From Solirubrobacter sp963798325 (lineage in GTDB: Bacteria > Actinomycetota > Thermoleophilia > Solirubrobacterales > Solirubrobacteraceae), in NCBI GenBank assembly GCA_963798325.1, contig CAWCSS010000008.1:1426001-1490000 (forward strand): a stretch of 64,000 nt of DNA, in the 5' to 3' direction. The notes beneath the pieces are model-generated. The model was not told the origin of the DNA. It ran no database searches and saw only the letters and a program-made list of their open reading frames with translations. Position 1 is the first letter of the stretch, and every line of letters begins with the position of its first letter. Position numbers and translations under genes: made by a program. Shown in pieces: positions 56,413 through 64,000 of this stretch.

Positions 56413-56814
56413 TCAGCGTTCGTCGATCGAGCGCAGCAGCGGCTTGACGTCGAGGATCGGGGTGCCGTCGAGCGCCTCGAGGTTGCTGACGCGCAGGCGG
56501 GTGCCGTCGATCTCGAGGACCTGCACGCGGTGCAGGCCGATCGGGTTCGGCCGGTCCGGCGAGCGGGTGGCGAAGACGCCCTTGTGCGGCGCGGAGAAGT
56601 CGTTGCGCGGGCGCACTCTGAGGACGTCGCGGAACGCGCGGTCCAGCCAGGTGAGGACGAGGAGCTCGTCGCCGGGCTCGATCCCGTCGAGGCCCGCACG
56701 CATGCCGTCCTCGAAGCGCAGGTCGGCGTCCGGCGCGCCCTCGTCGCCCTGCTTCGGCGCGCTTGTCCGGTCGGTCAGCGGCGACTCCACGCGCCCGATC
56801 GCGATCAGCTCCAC
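56413..56814 (-). CDS. trmO: tRNA (t6A37) N6-methyltransferase TrmO
   Basis: TrmO (formerly TsaA/YaeB) methylates N6-threonylcarbamoyl-adenosine at position 37 of some tRNAs using SAM. The 133-residue product has IAIGRVESPLTDRTSAPKQG at the start, LLVLTWLDRAF and the family signature KGVFATRSPDRPNPIGL, with ILDVKPLL near the end. It is the short form without the C-terminal extension found in enterobacteria. The start is GTG 56814. The penicillin-binding-protein gene follows 31 bp downstream on the same strand; no functional link is evident. Confidence 0.9.
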   Translation of the reverse strand: MELIAIGRVESPLTDRTSAPKQGDEGAPDADLRFEDGMRAGLDGIEPGDELLVLTWLDRAFRDVLRVRPRNDFSAPHKGVFATRSPDRPNPIGLHRVQVLEIDGTRLRVSNLEALDGTPILDVKPLLRSIDER

Positions 56815-56839
56815 TGCGGCGCAATCCTACGCTGGAGGC

Positions 56840-57481
56840 GTGATCGAGCGCCCGGACGTGGTGGACGAAGAGCTGGAGGCCTGGGAGCCGGAGGCACTGG
56901 GCTCCGGGTTCGCGATCGAGGACGCGCTCCTGCGCGAGGCCGACTGGAGCGAGGTGCGGGCCGCGGGCGGGGTGATCAAGCGCAGCCGGCTGGAGGGGGT
57001 CAGGTTCTCCGGGGCGCGGATGCGCTCGCTGCGGCTGGTCGACTGCATCATCGCCGACTGCGACCTCTCCAACGCCGACCTCGGCGCGGCCGAGCTCAAC
57101 CGCGTCGTCTTCGAGCGCTGCCGGATGACGGGCCTGGGCGCGGGCGGGGTGCAGGCCGAGAGCGTCGCCTTGCGCGAGTGCTCGTTGGAGCTCGCGAACT
57201 TCCGCGGCGCGCAGCTTCGTGGTGTGGCGTTCGACGACTGCGAGCTCGACGACGCCGACTTCGCGGCCGCGGTCCTGCGCGAGGTCCGCTTCGAGCACTC
57301 GCGGCTGCGGCGGGTGCTGATCGACGGCCTGCGGCTCACCCGCGTGGACTTCCGCGGGTCGGTGCTCGAACCGGACGGCGACGTCGCGGCGCTGCGCGGC
57401 GCGATCATCGACTCGCTGCAGCTGGTCGAGCTCGCGCCGCTACTGGCGAGCGGGCTCGGCCTGACCGTCCGCGACGGATAG
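56840..57481 (+). CDS. Pentapeptide-repeat protein
   Basis: The 213-residue product is a right-handed quadrilateral beta-helix protein. From about residue 60 the motif A(D/N)LxX repeats: CDLSNADLGAAELNRVVFER, LELANFRGAQLRGVAFDD, CELDDADFAAAVLREVRFEH. Such proteins mimic DNA or form scaffolds; some protect gyrase, but this cannot be assumed. GTG 56840 lies 6 nt after TACGCT (56828-56833), a -10-like box, so it is probably leaderless. The longer upstream frame is antisense to trmO. It overlaps the convergent dehydrogenase gene by 42 bp. Confidence 0.87.
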   Translation: MIERPDVVDEELEAWEPEALGSGFAIEDALLREADWSEVRAAGGVIKRSRLEGVRFSGARMRSLRLVDCIIADCDLSNADLGAAELNRVVFERCRMTGLGAGGVQAESVALRECSLELANFRGAQLRGVAFDDCELDDADFAAAVLREVRFEHSRLRRVLIDGLRLTRVDFRGSVLEPDGDVAALRGAIIDSLQLVELAPLLASGLGLTVRDG

Positions 57482-58390
57482 GACGACCTTCAGCCGTCCG
57501 GCGGCGGGCAGCGAGGCGAGCTCGAACGCCGCCTGCGCCTCCGTGATCGGGAGGACGCTGGTGATGTAGGGCTCCAGCAGGTCGCGGTGCTCTTTGAGGT
57601 AGGCGTAGGCGTTCGCCAGCGCCTGGGCGCGGTCGACGGCGGCGCCGGCGAGCAGCGTCGCGTGCTTGCGGAAGAAGGCGCGGAAGGGGAAGGCGTAGTG
57701 GGTGTCGTCGGGCACGCCGAAGGCGAGGATCGTGCCGTGGTCGGCGAGCGCGCTCACCGCCGCCTCCAGCGGCCCGGCGTGATGGCCGACGGCCTCGACC
57801 ACGATCTCGAACGTGTCCTCGGCCAGCGCGGCGGCGTCGCCGTGGATCGCCTCCGTGATCCCGAAGGCGCTCGCCACGTCGGCGCGGTCCACGCGGTCGA
57901 CGCCCGTGACCGTCGCGCCGCGCGCGTGCAACGCGTGGGTGAACAGCAGGCCGATCGAGCCGAGCCCGATCACCGCCACGCGCCTGCCCGACACGTCGCC
58001 GAGCCGGTCGAGCTGTTGCAGGACGGTGCACAACGGCTGGATGACGGTCGCCTCGACGTCGCTGAACTCGTCGCCGATGGCCAGCGTGGCGTCCACCCGC
58101 GCGACGTAGCGCTCGGCCAGTCCGTAGTGGCCTTCGGCCCAGCCGACCACCCGCGTGCCCGCGGAGAGCTCACCCGCGACCACCTCACCCACGACCTCGT
58201 GCAGCGGAAAGCCCGGCTCGCCGTAGCCGTCGACGAACACGCCGCGCACGCCATGGAACGACGGCAGATCGGACCCGCAGATCCCGCCCGCCTTCAGCTC
58301 CACCAGCACCCGCCCGGACTCCAGCGGCCCCGGCTCCGGCGCCTCGACCCGTTCCAACCGCCCGGGCCCGGTGATGGCATACGCCCACAT
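57440..58390 (-). CDS. Zinc-type alcohol dehydrogenase-like (MDR) protein
   Basis: This medium-chain dehydrogenase/reductase has 316 residues. The GroES-like half has VLVELKAGGICGSDLPSFHG (catalytic zinc Cys) and GFPLHEVVGEVVAGE (zinc His-Glu). The four structural-zinc cysteines of classical ADHs are missing. The Rossmann half has RRVAVIGLGSIGLLFTHAL. It is shorter than typical 340-350-residue relatives. Substrate unknown; some relatives oxidise polyols or threonine. ATG 58390 is the start. The 3' end overlaps the pentapeptide gene. Confidence 0.87.
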   Translation of the reverse strand: MWAYAITGPGRLERVEAPEPGPLESGRVLVELKAGGICGSDLPSFHGVRGVFVDGYGEPGFPLHEVVGEVVAGELSAGTRVVGWAEGHYGLAERYVARVDATLAIGDEFSDVEATVIQPLCTVLQQLDRLGDVSGRRVAVIGLGSIGLLFTHALHARGATVTGVDRVDRADVASAFGITEAIHGDAAALAEDTFEIVVEAVGHHAGPLEAAVSALADHGTILAFGVPDDTHYAFPFRAFFRKHATLLAGAAVDRAQALANAYAYLKEHRDLLEPYITSVLPITEAQAAFELASLPAAGRLKVVLSVADGQAEPARQ

Positions 58391-58486
58391 CTCGGGCCGA
58401 GAATAGTTCGCCCATCGAAGACGTCCTGCGCAACATGCGCGTCCCGGCCACCACCCGCGCGGAGCCGCGGTCCGGCGCTCCGAGGC

Positions 58487-58750
58487 TCAGACGGCTTCGG
58501 CGGGCTCGACGTCGATGTGGGCGGCGCCGGTGCCGAAGACGGTGGCCGCGGTGGCCTGCGCGCGCTCGACCGCGGTCTCGGCGTCGGCGGCGTCGAAGCG
58601 CATGACGACGCGCAGGCGACCGACGCCGAGCTCGACCACGGCGTCGGACTCGGGGGCGGCGGCGCGGAGACGATCGCGCAGGCGGTCGGTGCCCGCCTGG
58701 TCGGGCGGGTCGCCGGTGAGCGTGAACTCTTGGATGACGCGGTAGTCCAT
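58487..58750 (-). CDS. Conserved-looking small protein, function unknown
   Basis: The 87-residue product MDYRVIQEFTLTGDPPDQAG ends in GTGAAHIDVEPAEAV. A pattern of beta-strand, helix and strand (AVVELGVGRLRVVMRFDAAD, then AETAVERAQATAATVFG) suggests a small ferredoxin-like alpha/beta fold. It has no signal peptide or helix long enough for the membrane. I do not recognise a family. ATG 58750 lacks a clear ribosome-binding site. It is divergent from the SigX5-type sigma gene, 149 bp away. Confidence 0.6.
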   Translation of the reverse strand: MDYRVIQEFTLTGDPPDQAGTDRLRDRLRAAAPESDAVVELGVGRLRVVMRFDAADAETAVERAQATAATVFGTGAAHIDVEPAEAV

Positions 58751-58899
58751 AGGTGCCGGGGCGCGGGAAGCCTATGCGGAGTAGATGTGAAGCGCCATGG
58801 ACCGGTTGTCGTATGCATCGCTCGCTCCGCACGATCGCCGTCGATCGCCTCTCACAAGGGGGTGGATTCCAGGTACACGCCCACCTAGGATTCGACGGG

Positions 58900-59916
58900 A
58901 TGCTCAGGACCGCCGAAAGCCCCATCGAAGACGAGCTGGAAGCCCACCGCAAGGCGCTGACCGGCTACTGCTACCGGATGATCGGCTCCGGTGCGGAGGC
59001 CGAGGACGCGGTGCAGGAGACGATGGTCCGGGCCTGGAAGTCGGCCGCCAAGCTGCAGGAGCGCGCGGCGCTGAAGGCCTGGCTGTACCGGATCGCCAAC
59101 AACGTCTGCCTGGACATGCTCCAGAGCGCGCAGCGCCGGGCGACGCCGATGGACATGGGGCCGTCGTCGGACGCCGACGCGCCGCTCGGCAACCAGCTGC
59201 TCGACAGCGCCTACGTGCGCCCGATCGCGGACGCGAAGGTGCTCGACGAGGGCGGTGACCCCGCCGCGCTGGCGGGCGAGAAGGAGTCGCTGCGGCTGGC
59301 GTTCGTCGCCGCCCTGCAGCACCTGCCGGCCAAGCAGCGCGCGGTGCTGATCCTGCGCGAGGTGCTGCGCTGGCAGGCGAGCGAGGTCGCCGAGTTGCTC
59401 GACACCAGCGTCGCCTCGGTCAACAGCGCGCTGCAGCGCGCCCGCGCGACGATCGAGGAACTGCACCTCGAGCAGGCGGACACGTCCGCCGCCGTCGACG
59501 GGTCCGACGACGAGAAGCGCCTGCTCGAGGACTACGTGAAGGCCTTCGAGGCCTACGACATGAGCGCGCTGGTCAGCCTGCTCAAGGACGACGCGGCGTT
59601 CAGCATGCCGCCGTGGCCGCTGTGGATCGAGGGACCGGACGCGATCGTCGCCTTCATGCACGGCACCGGTGCCAAGTGCGAGGGCTCGAAGGTGCTCGTC
59701 ACCCGCGCCAACGGCGGCCCGGCGTTCGCGATCTACAACCCGACCGAGGACGGCGAGTTCGTGGGCTGGGCGGTCGTCGTGATGGAGACCTCAGACGGGC
59801 GGGTCTCCGGGCTGCACCACTTCATCTACCCGGACCTCTTCGCCGAGTTCGGGCTTCCGCTGCGCCTCGACGAGGAGCACGTCGGACAGCCCGACGAGCT
59901 CCAGCAACCCGCGTAG
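58900..59916 (+). CDS. SigX5-type sigma factor with C-terminal SnoaL/NTF2 domain
   Basis: This ECF-like sigma factor of 338 residues has region 2 (HRKALTGYCYRMIGSGAEAE, VQETMVRAWKSAAKLQ, LKAWLYRIANNVCLDML) and region 4 (LPAKQRAVLILREVLRWQAS, LDTSVASVNSALQRAR). A C-terminal NTF2-like domain follows (AFEAYDMSALVSLLKDDAAF, HHFIYPDLFAEFGLPLRL), the layout of the TIGR02960/SigX5 group, where this domain replaces a classical anti-sigma factor as a control element. ATG 58900 lies 8 nt after TAGGAT (58886-58891) and is probably leaderless. Its last 126 bp overlap a STAS gene on the other strand. Confidence 0.87.
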   Translation: MLRTAESPIEDELEAHRKALTGYCYRMIGSGAEAEDAVQETMVRAWKSAAKLQERAALKAWLYRIANNVCLDMLQSAQRRATPMDMGPSSDADAPLGNQLLDSAYVRPIADAKVLDEGGDPAALAGEKESLRLAFVAALQHLPAKQRAVLILREVLRWQASEVAELLDTSVASVNSALQRARATIEELHLEQADTSAAVDGSDDEKRLLEDYVKAFEAYDMSALVSLLKDDAAFSMPPWPLWIEGPDAIVAFMHGTGAKCEGSKVLVTRANGGPAFAIYNPTEDGEFVGWAVVVMETSDGRVSGLHHFIYPDLFAEFGLPLRLDEEHVGQPDELQQPA

Positions 59917-60081
59917 CCGAGCCGACACGTTCGTCAGCCGCACCTGTGACCCGCGCCGGCGCGCGCTGAGCTGCACGCGCGCCAGCGCCTCGACCATCGC
60001 CAGATCGGGCGCGCGCGCGTCCACGTGGCCGAGCACCTCGTTGGTCTCGGCGTCGACGATCAGCACGATGTCACGGTTCAT
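59791..60081 (-). CDS. STAS-domain protein overlapping the sigma-factor gene
   Basis: The 96-residue product has a small STAS-like fold: ALARVQLSARRRGSQVRLTN, then RLRGLLELVGLSDVLLVEAQ. It ends in the characteristic acidic tail RVDEVVQPGDPPV that I associate with a family of actinobacterial STAS proteins. STAS proteins often act as anti-anti-sigma factors or sensors. ATG 60081 is a good start. The gene overlaps the end of the sigma-factor gene by 126 bp in antisense orientation, and both frames look real. Confidence 0.8.
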   Translation of the reverse strand: MNRDIVLIVDAETNEVLGHVDARAPDLAMVEALARVQLSARRRGSQVRLTNVSARLRGLLELVGLSDVLLVEAQRKPELGEEVRVDEVVQPGDPPV

Positions 60082-60265
60082 TCACCGCTAAGACGACCGG
60101 GGCCCGCAAAACTCATCGGCGACGTCGACCTGCGGACGCCGGTGGGTCGCGCAACTATTCCCGACAGCAGCATTTCGCCACGCCCTTGACATGGAGGGCG
60201 GGATTAGTTGATCATCACATCGAATCCGTTCACCCGTCAGCGACGGCGCCGCGGGCGGGATATGT

Positions 60266-60299
60266 CGCGGCGGCCAGGTACTCCTCCCTGGCCGCCGCG
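60266..60299 (-). terminator. Hairpin downstream of the membrane-protein gene
   Basis: CGCGGCGGCCAGG (60266-60278) and CCTGGCCGCCGCG (60287-60299) are perfect 13-bp arms with an 8-nt loop. It lies 11 bp past the minus-strand stop at 60310. No U run follows. The remaining 184 bp to the STAS start hold a TTGACA (60186-60191) on the plus strand with no matching gene. Confidence 0.7.
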
Positions 60300-60309
60300 G
60301 CAGAACTAC

Positions 60310-60924
60310 CTACATGCGGCGACGGTCGTCTTCGAGCGTGCCGTGCGAGACGGCGGTGCGGTCTTCGACGGGAGCGTCGCGACGCGCGGGCTCGACGGCC
60401 TCCGGCTCACGCTCGAAGCGACGGGGGTGCTCCTCGACGACGCGCTCCTCGCGGGTCGCCATCGGCGCACCGCCGCGGCGACGGCCGATGCGCGGCATCA
60501 TCGAGAGCACGATCAGTGCCGCGCCGCCGGCGCCCATGATCAGCGTCGTCCAGTTGTTGGTGGCCACGACGCCGAGGACGTCGTCGCCGTCGGAGAGCGA
60601 GATCAGCGCGGCGACGACGCTCACGACGCCGACGATGAACGCCATCGACTTCGCGCCCCAGTGGATCGGCGAGCCGAGCAGGAGCAGCAGGCCGGCGGCC
60701 GCGAACGCGATCCACGTCCAGCCGTTGCCTTCGATGCCGAGGAAGGTGGCGCCTTCGACCGTTCCGCTGGGTGCGTCGAACGTGAAGCTTTGATCAGCAA
60801 AGATGAAGCCCAGAATGCCGAGCACGAGCGACGCGACGCCAAGAACGGCGACCGGGCCCTTTGCCAATGACACGCCCCGCCGCGGCGGAACGGTGTCGTC
60901 ATATTTCTCTACGCTGGTGGCCAT
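60310..60924 (-). CDS. Four-helix membrane protein (DUF4383-like)
   Basis: The 204-residue product has four membrane segments: GPVAVLGVASLVLGILGFIF, WTWIAFAAAGLLLLLG, MAFIVGVVSVVAALISLSD and LIMGAGGAALIVLSMMP. A basic, arginine-rich cytosolic tail follows (RIGRRRGGAPMATREERVVE). The arrangement resembles DUF4383-type proteins of unknown function. I start it at ATG 60924 with AGGAGG 9 nt upstream. The frame upstream is antisense to the secreted-protein gene. No partner is evident. Confidence 0.75.
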   Translation of the reverse strand: MATSVEKYDDTVPPRRGVSLAKGPVAVLGVASLVLGILGFIFADQSFTFDAPSGTVEGATFLGIEGNGWTWIAFAAAGLLLLLGSPIHWGAKSMAFIVGVVSVVAALISLSDGDDVLGVVATNNWTTLIMGAGGAALIVLSMMPRIGRRRGGAPMATREERVVEEHPRRFEREPEAVEPARRDAPVEDRTAVSHGTLEDDRRRM

Positions 60925-60980
60925 TGCGGTCGTCCTCCTAGAAGCCTGTGTCGTCAGGTTTCCCGGACGGAGGCGACTCC

Positions 60981-62881
60981 ATGCCTGCCTGTCCGCCGCG
61001 TTGACGCTCGCGCTGCCCGCGACCGCGGCCGCGGCGCCGTTCGGGGAGTTGGCGTTCCGCGAGGTTCCGACCGCCGCGGTGTGCGTGCGCGCGACCGGCG
61101 TGCCCGGCGAGTTGCTGCGCTGGTCGCGTGGCGGCTTCACGCTGATGCAGGCGCGACCGGACGGCGTGCGGGACGTGGGAACGGTCCCGCTCGGAACACT
61201 GGCCTCGTGCCCCGGCGTCGCGGCCGACGCCGCGACCGGCGCGGCGGTCGTGGCGGGAACGGACAAGGGCGTCATCCGTGTCGTCCAGCGCGCGCCGGGC
61301 GGCGGTTGGGGCGCTCCCGCGACCCTTCCGACCACGAGTTTCACCGACCCGCGGGTGGCGGTCTCGGCGCGTGGCGACGCGGTGCTGGCGTGGGTCGAGT
61401 ACGCCAAAGGCGGACGGCGCAGCCGCGTCCGCGTGGCCCGCAGACCGGCCGGTGCGCCCGTCTGGACGGTCGAGACGCTGGCGCCGTATCGCGACGTCAC
61501 GCTCGAGACCGTGGCGGTCGGGATGACCGCCGCCGGCGAGGCGCTCGCCCTGCTCGGCGTCGACACCGCCGACCGCTCCGGGACCGGGTACGTCGAACTG
61601 GCGATCGCCGCGCCGGGAGCGAAGTTCGGCGCGGCGCGGCGGATCGCGAAGACCCGCTTCGGGGATGAGCCCGCGCTGGCCGTCGCGCCCGACGGGCGCG
61701 CGCTGATCGCGGTCGTCGGCTTCAACGACCTGTCGGTCTACGAGCGCCCGCCGGGCGGCGTCTTCGGCAAGCCGGTATCGATCTTCGACGGCGCCGTCTC
61801 CGGCGCCCCGGTGATCGCGCTGCGAGACGACGGCGCCGCCGCGATCGCCTGGCGCCAGGGCTCTGACGACCCGCTGTTCGGCGTCCTGCGCGGCGCGCCG
61901 GGGCCGTTCGGCGCCGTGCAGAAGTCGCAGTTGGAGATCCCGCGGCGGCGCTCGTCCTACTCGGTCGGCTCGATCGTCTCCCCGGGCTCCGTGCCCTACG
62001 AGGCCGGCGCGGAGCTGCGGGTCGTGCTCGGCGGCGACGGCCGGGCGCTGGTCGCATACCCGACCAGTGAGGCGGGCGTGGGCGTCGCGACCTTGACCGC
62101 GACCGGCGTGGCCGAACCGGCGTTCCTCGGCAGCCGGCTGCGCGATCCACTCGGCCTGACGCCGCTGGTGCTCGGCGACGGCACGCGCGCGCTCGCCTGG
62201 TCGGACAACCGCGGTCAGTTGCAGGGCGGCGCGCAGCACGGGCGCGTGCACTTCGCGGTCGAGGGCGCGCCCGCGCCGGCGGAGGCGGCCGCGCCGGCGA
62301 TCACCGTGCTCGTGCCACGCCGCCGCGCGCTGCGTCCGTCGCAGTCGCTGGTGGTGCCGATCCGCTGCACCGCGGCCTGCGACGTGCGCGCCACGCTGGC
62401 CGGCCGCCCCTCGGAACTGGACGTGACCGCCACGCTGAAGGCCGCGGGCACGGCGCAGCTCAAGTTCGAGCCGGCCGCCGACCCCGTGGCGCCCGCCGAC
62501 GGCGAGCCGCTGAAGGTCACGCTGCGCTACGGCCCGCCCGGCTCCCACTCGCCACTGACCAAGACCTTCAGCGTGAAGCTCAAGCGCCTGCCGGCGCCGC
62601 CGCTCCCGCACCTAGTCAACGTCCGCGTCTCCCGCGACGGCAAGGATCTGGTCGTCCGCTGGGAGGTCGACGGGCCGGTGCGCGAGGCCTCCTTCATCGC
62701 CCTCGCCCACCGCAAGCGCGATTACCACCAAGAGGACGAGCCGGTCGTCGGCGTCTCACGGCATACCGGCCGGCACTACCGCGCGCGTCTGGAGGGTGCC
62801 GCAGGCCGGCCCTACGTGACCGTCGCGCTCGGGCAATTCCGCGGCACCGGGAGTCGCACGAAGACCATCCGGGTCGGATAG
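60981..62881 (+). CDS. Secreted protein, propeller-like, with one missing base at its start
   Basis: The product (about 634 residues) is exported: a signal peptide (LSAALTLALPATAAAAP) precedes repeated beta segments such as RVAVSARGDAVLAWVEYA, EPALAVAPDGRALIAVVG and VIALRDDGAAAIAWRQGS, which suggest a beta-propeller. The last 200 residues include Ig-like strands. ATG 60981 has GGAGG 7 nt upstream but is one base out of frame with the body. Adding one C (CC to CCC) would give MPALSAALTLALPA, an ideal signal peptide. Function unknown. Confidence 0.75.
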
Positions 62882-62941
62882 GTTCAGCCCATTCTGCAGT
62901 CCAACGAGTCACAGAGCACCGGCGTCCGCTACAGCAACCGC

Positions 62942-64000
62942 GTGCGCCTGCTGCAGACCTTGTTGCGCCATCCGGCGCGCAGCCGGGCTGACATCGGGCG
63001 CTCGCTCGGGCTCTCTCGCGCGACGGTGACCGCGCTGCTGTCCGAGCTCGAGCAGGCGGGGATGGTCGAGCAGCAGGCCGACGAGCTCAGCGACGAGCGC
63101 CGGCGCACGATCGGCCGTCCGCCGCTGCAGGTCTCGCTGTCGCGCACCGCCGCCTACGCCGTCGGCCTGGACTTCGGGCATCGCCACATCCACTGCGCGG
63201 TCTGCGACCTCAGCGGCGAGATCGTCAGCGACCAGTGGGCCGGGATCGACGTCGACGATCACCCCAAGGCCAGCCTCGACCTCGCCCACAAGCTCACCGT
63301 GGCCGCGCTCGAGGAGGCGGCGATCTCGGCCGAGCACGTGATCGGCGTCGGCGTCGGCCTCGCGGCGCCGGTCAATGCGCTCCAGGGCGCCGTGCACTCC
63401 GACGGCATCCTGCCCGGCTGGGACGCGATCCGGCCCGCGGTCGAGCTCGCAGCAGCGGCTCGGCATGCCGGTGCAGATCGAGAACGACGCCAACGCGGGC
63501 GCGATGGGCGAGCACCTGTTCGGCGCCGGGCGCGGCGTGGCCGACATGCTCTATATGCGGCTGTCGGCGGGCATCGGGCTCGGGATGATCCTCGGTGGGG
63601 ACCTGTACGGCGGCGTGAGCGGGATCGCGGGCGAGATCGGGCACAACCAGGCGGTCCAGGACGGGCTCATCTGCCGCTGCGGCAACCGCGGCTGCCTCGA
63701 GACGGTCGCCAGCCCGGCGGCCGTCGCCGAGCTGCTGACCCGCAGCCGCCACGAGCCGGTCTCGCTCGCCGGGCTGCTCGAGCTCGTCCACGCCGGTGAC
63801 CGCGGCGCGTGCCGCGCCGTGTCCGACGCCGGCGACGCGGTGGGCCGGGTGATCGCGGGCGCGGTCAACCTGCTCAATCCGCAGCTGGTGATCATCGGCG
63901 GCGAGCTGGCCGAGGCCGGCGACGTGCTGCTGGACCCGATCCGGGCCGCCGTCGAGCGCCGCGCGGTCGCCCCCGCCGCGCGCGACGTGCGCATCGCCCA
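62942..64000 (+). CDS. ROK-family transcriptional repressor, frameshifted and cut by the window end
   Basis: This is an NagC/XylR-type regulator: N-terminal winged HTH (VRLLQTLLRHPARSRADIGR, LSRATVTALLSELEQAGMVE), then a ROK sugar-binding domain (YAVGLDFGHRHIHCAVCDLS, GVGVGLAAPVNALQGAV). An extra G at 63449 shifts the frame. After it come VQIENDANAGAMGEHLFGAG, LSAGIGLGMILGGDLYGGVS and the intact zinc motif CRCGNRGCLETVAS. The gene continues past 64000. GTG 62942 is the first canonical start, but QSNESQSTGVRYSN upstream resembles real protein, so the true start may be CTG or ATT near 62892. It probably controls sugar genes outside the window. Confidence 0.85.

Noticed and set aside
60186..60214. 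TTGACA-based promoter on the plus strand
   Set aside because: The -35 box is good, but no clear -10 box or plus-strand gene follows; only a frame antisense to the membrane-protein gene is present.

Overview
This is a gene-dense, very GC-rich (about 70% by eye) bacterial chromosome segment. Gene content points to the Actinomycetota, most plausibly the Thermoleophilia (Solirubrobacter/Conexibacter-like). The pentose-phosphate operon includes OpcA, there are large LuxR-type ATPase regulators, a SigX5-type sigma factor and a STAS protein with a GDPPV tail, and many genes start at GTG or TTG or look leaderless with a TANNNT box just upstream. The order-level placement is an inference. I saw no rRNA, tRNA, CRISPR array, insertion sequence or prophage.

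Layout. 0.1-8 kb: infA, a secreted protein with a dyad operator, a LacI regulator, a methyltransferase, a PEP-mutase-family enzyme, an XRE-cupin regulator, an orphan ABC ATPase, a frameshifted M20 peptidase, oligoendopeptidase F and a TetR regulator. 8-10.7 kb: a DHA2 drug exporter with a TetR-type operator in its promoter, an aminoglycoside-phosphotransferase-fold kinase and a DoxX protein. 10.7-17.4 kb: one minus-strand operon (LolD-like ATPase, FtsX-like permease, metallophosphoesterase lipoprotein, secreted beta-propeller) broken by many one-base frameshifts. These look more like local assembly errors than decay. 17.4-18.5 kb: an SRPBCC protein, MsrB and a 51-residue basic protein. 18.6-31.4 kb: a secreted Ig-like protein, transketolase, a chemoreceptor, then the tightly coupled operon pgi-gnd-zwf-opcA-pgl-glk-rpiB with a 56-residue zinc-finger-like protein at its end. 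31.4-36.4 kb: phosphoesterase, GNAT acetyltransferase, a two-frame LuxR/ATPase regulator with an internal GC minisatellite and palindromic element, and a methyltransferase. 36.4-40 kb: the beta-oxidation pair fadJ-fadA behind a palindromic operator. 40-46 kb: ABC-2 exporter, then ppx-ppk1 for polyphosphate, and a primary-like sigma factor. 46-49 kb: an orphan peptide-binding lipoprotein and a degenerate stretch. 49-52.6 kb: acyl-CoA-reductase-like double SDR, enoyl-CoA hydratase and aldose epimerase. 52.6-58.8 kb: ABC-F protein, penicillin-binding protein, TrmO, pentapeptide protein, zinc-type dehydrogenase. 58.9-64 kb: SigX5-type sigma factor overlapping an antisense STAS gene, membrane and secreted proteins, and a ROK repressor cut by the window end.

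How the genes work together. The 20-31 kb block encodes almost the whole route from glucose through the oxidative pentose-phosphate pathway (ROK glucokinase, Pgi, Zwf with OpcA, Pgl, Gnd, RpiB, Tkt). Transaldolase is missing from it. FadJ-FadA, the enoyl-CoA hydratase and the double SDR suggest active fatty acyl-CoA metabolism.

The most unusual structural signal is a dispersed palindrome with arms AACCTAAAGGGGCC / GGCCCCTTTAGGTT. It occurs four times plus one remnant. It supplies or abuts stop codons at gene ends, shows compensatory base-pair change between copies, and once sits inside a reading frame.
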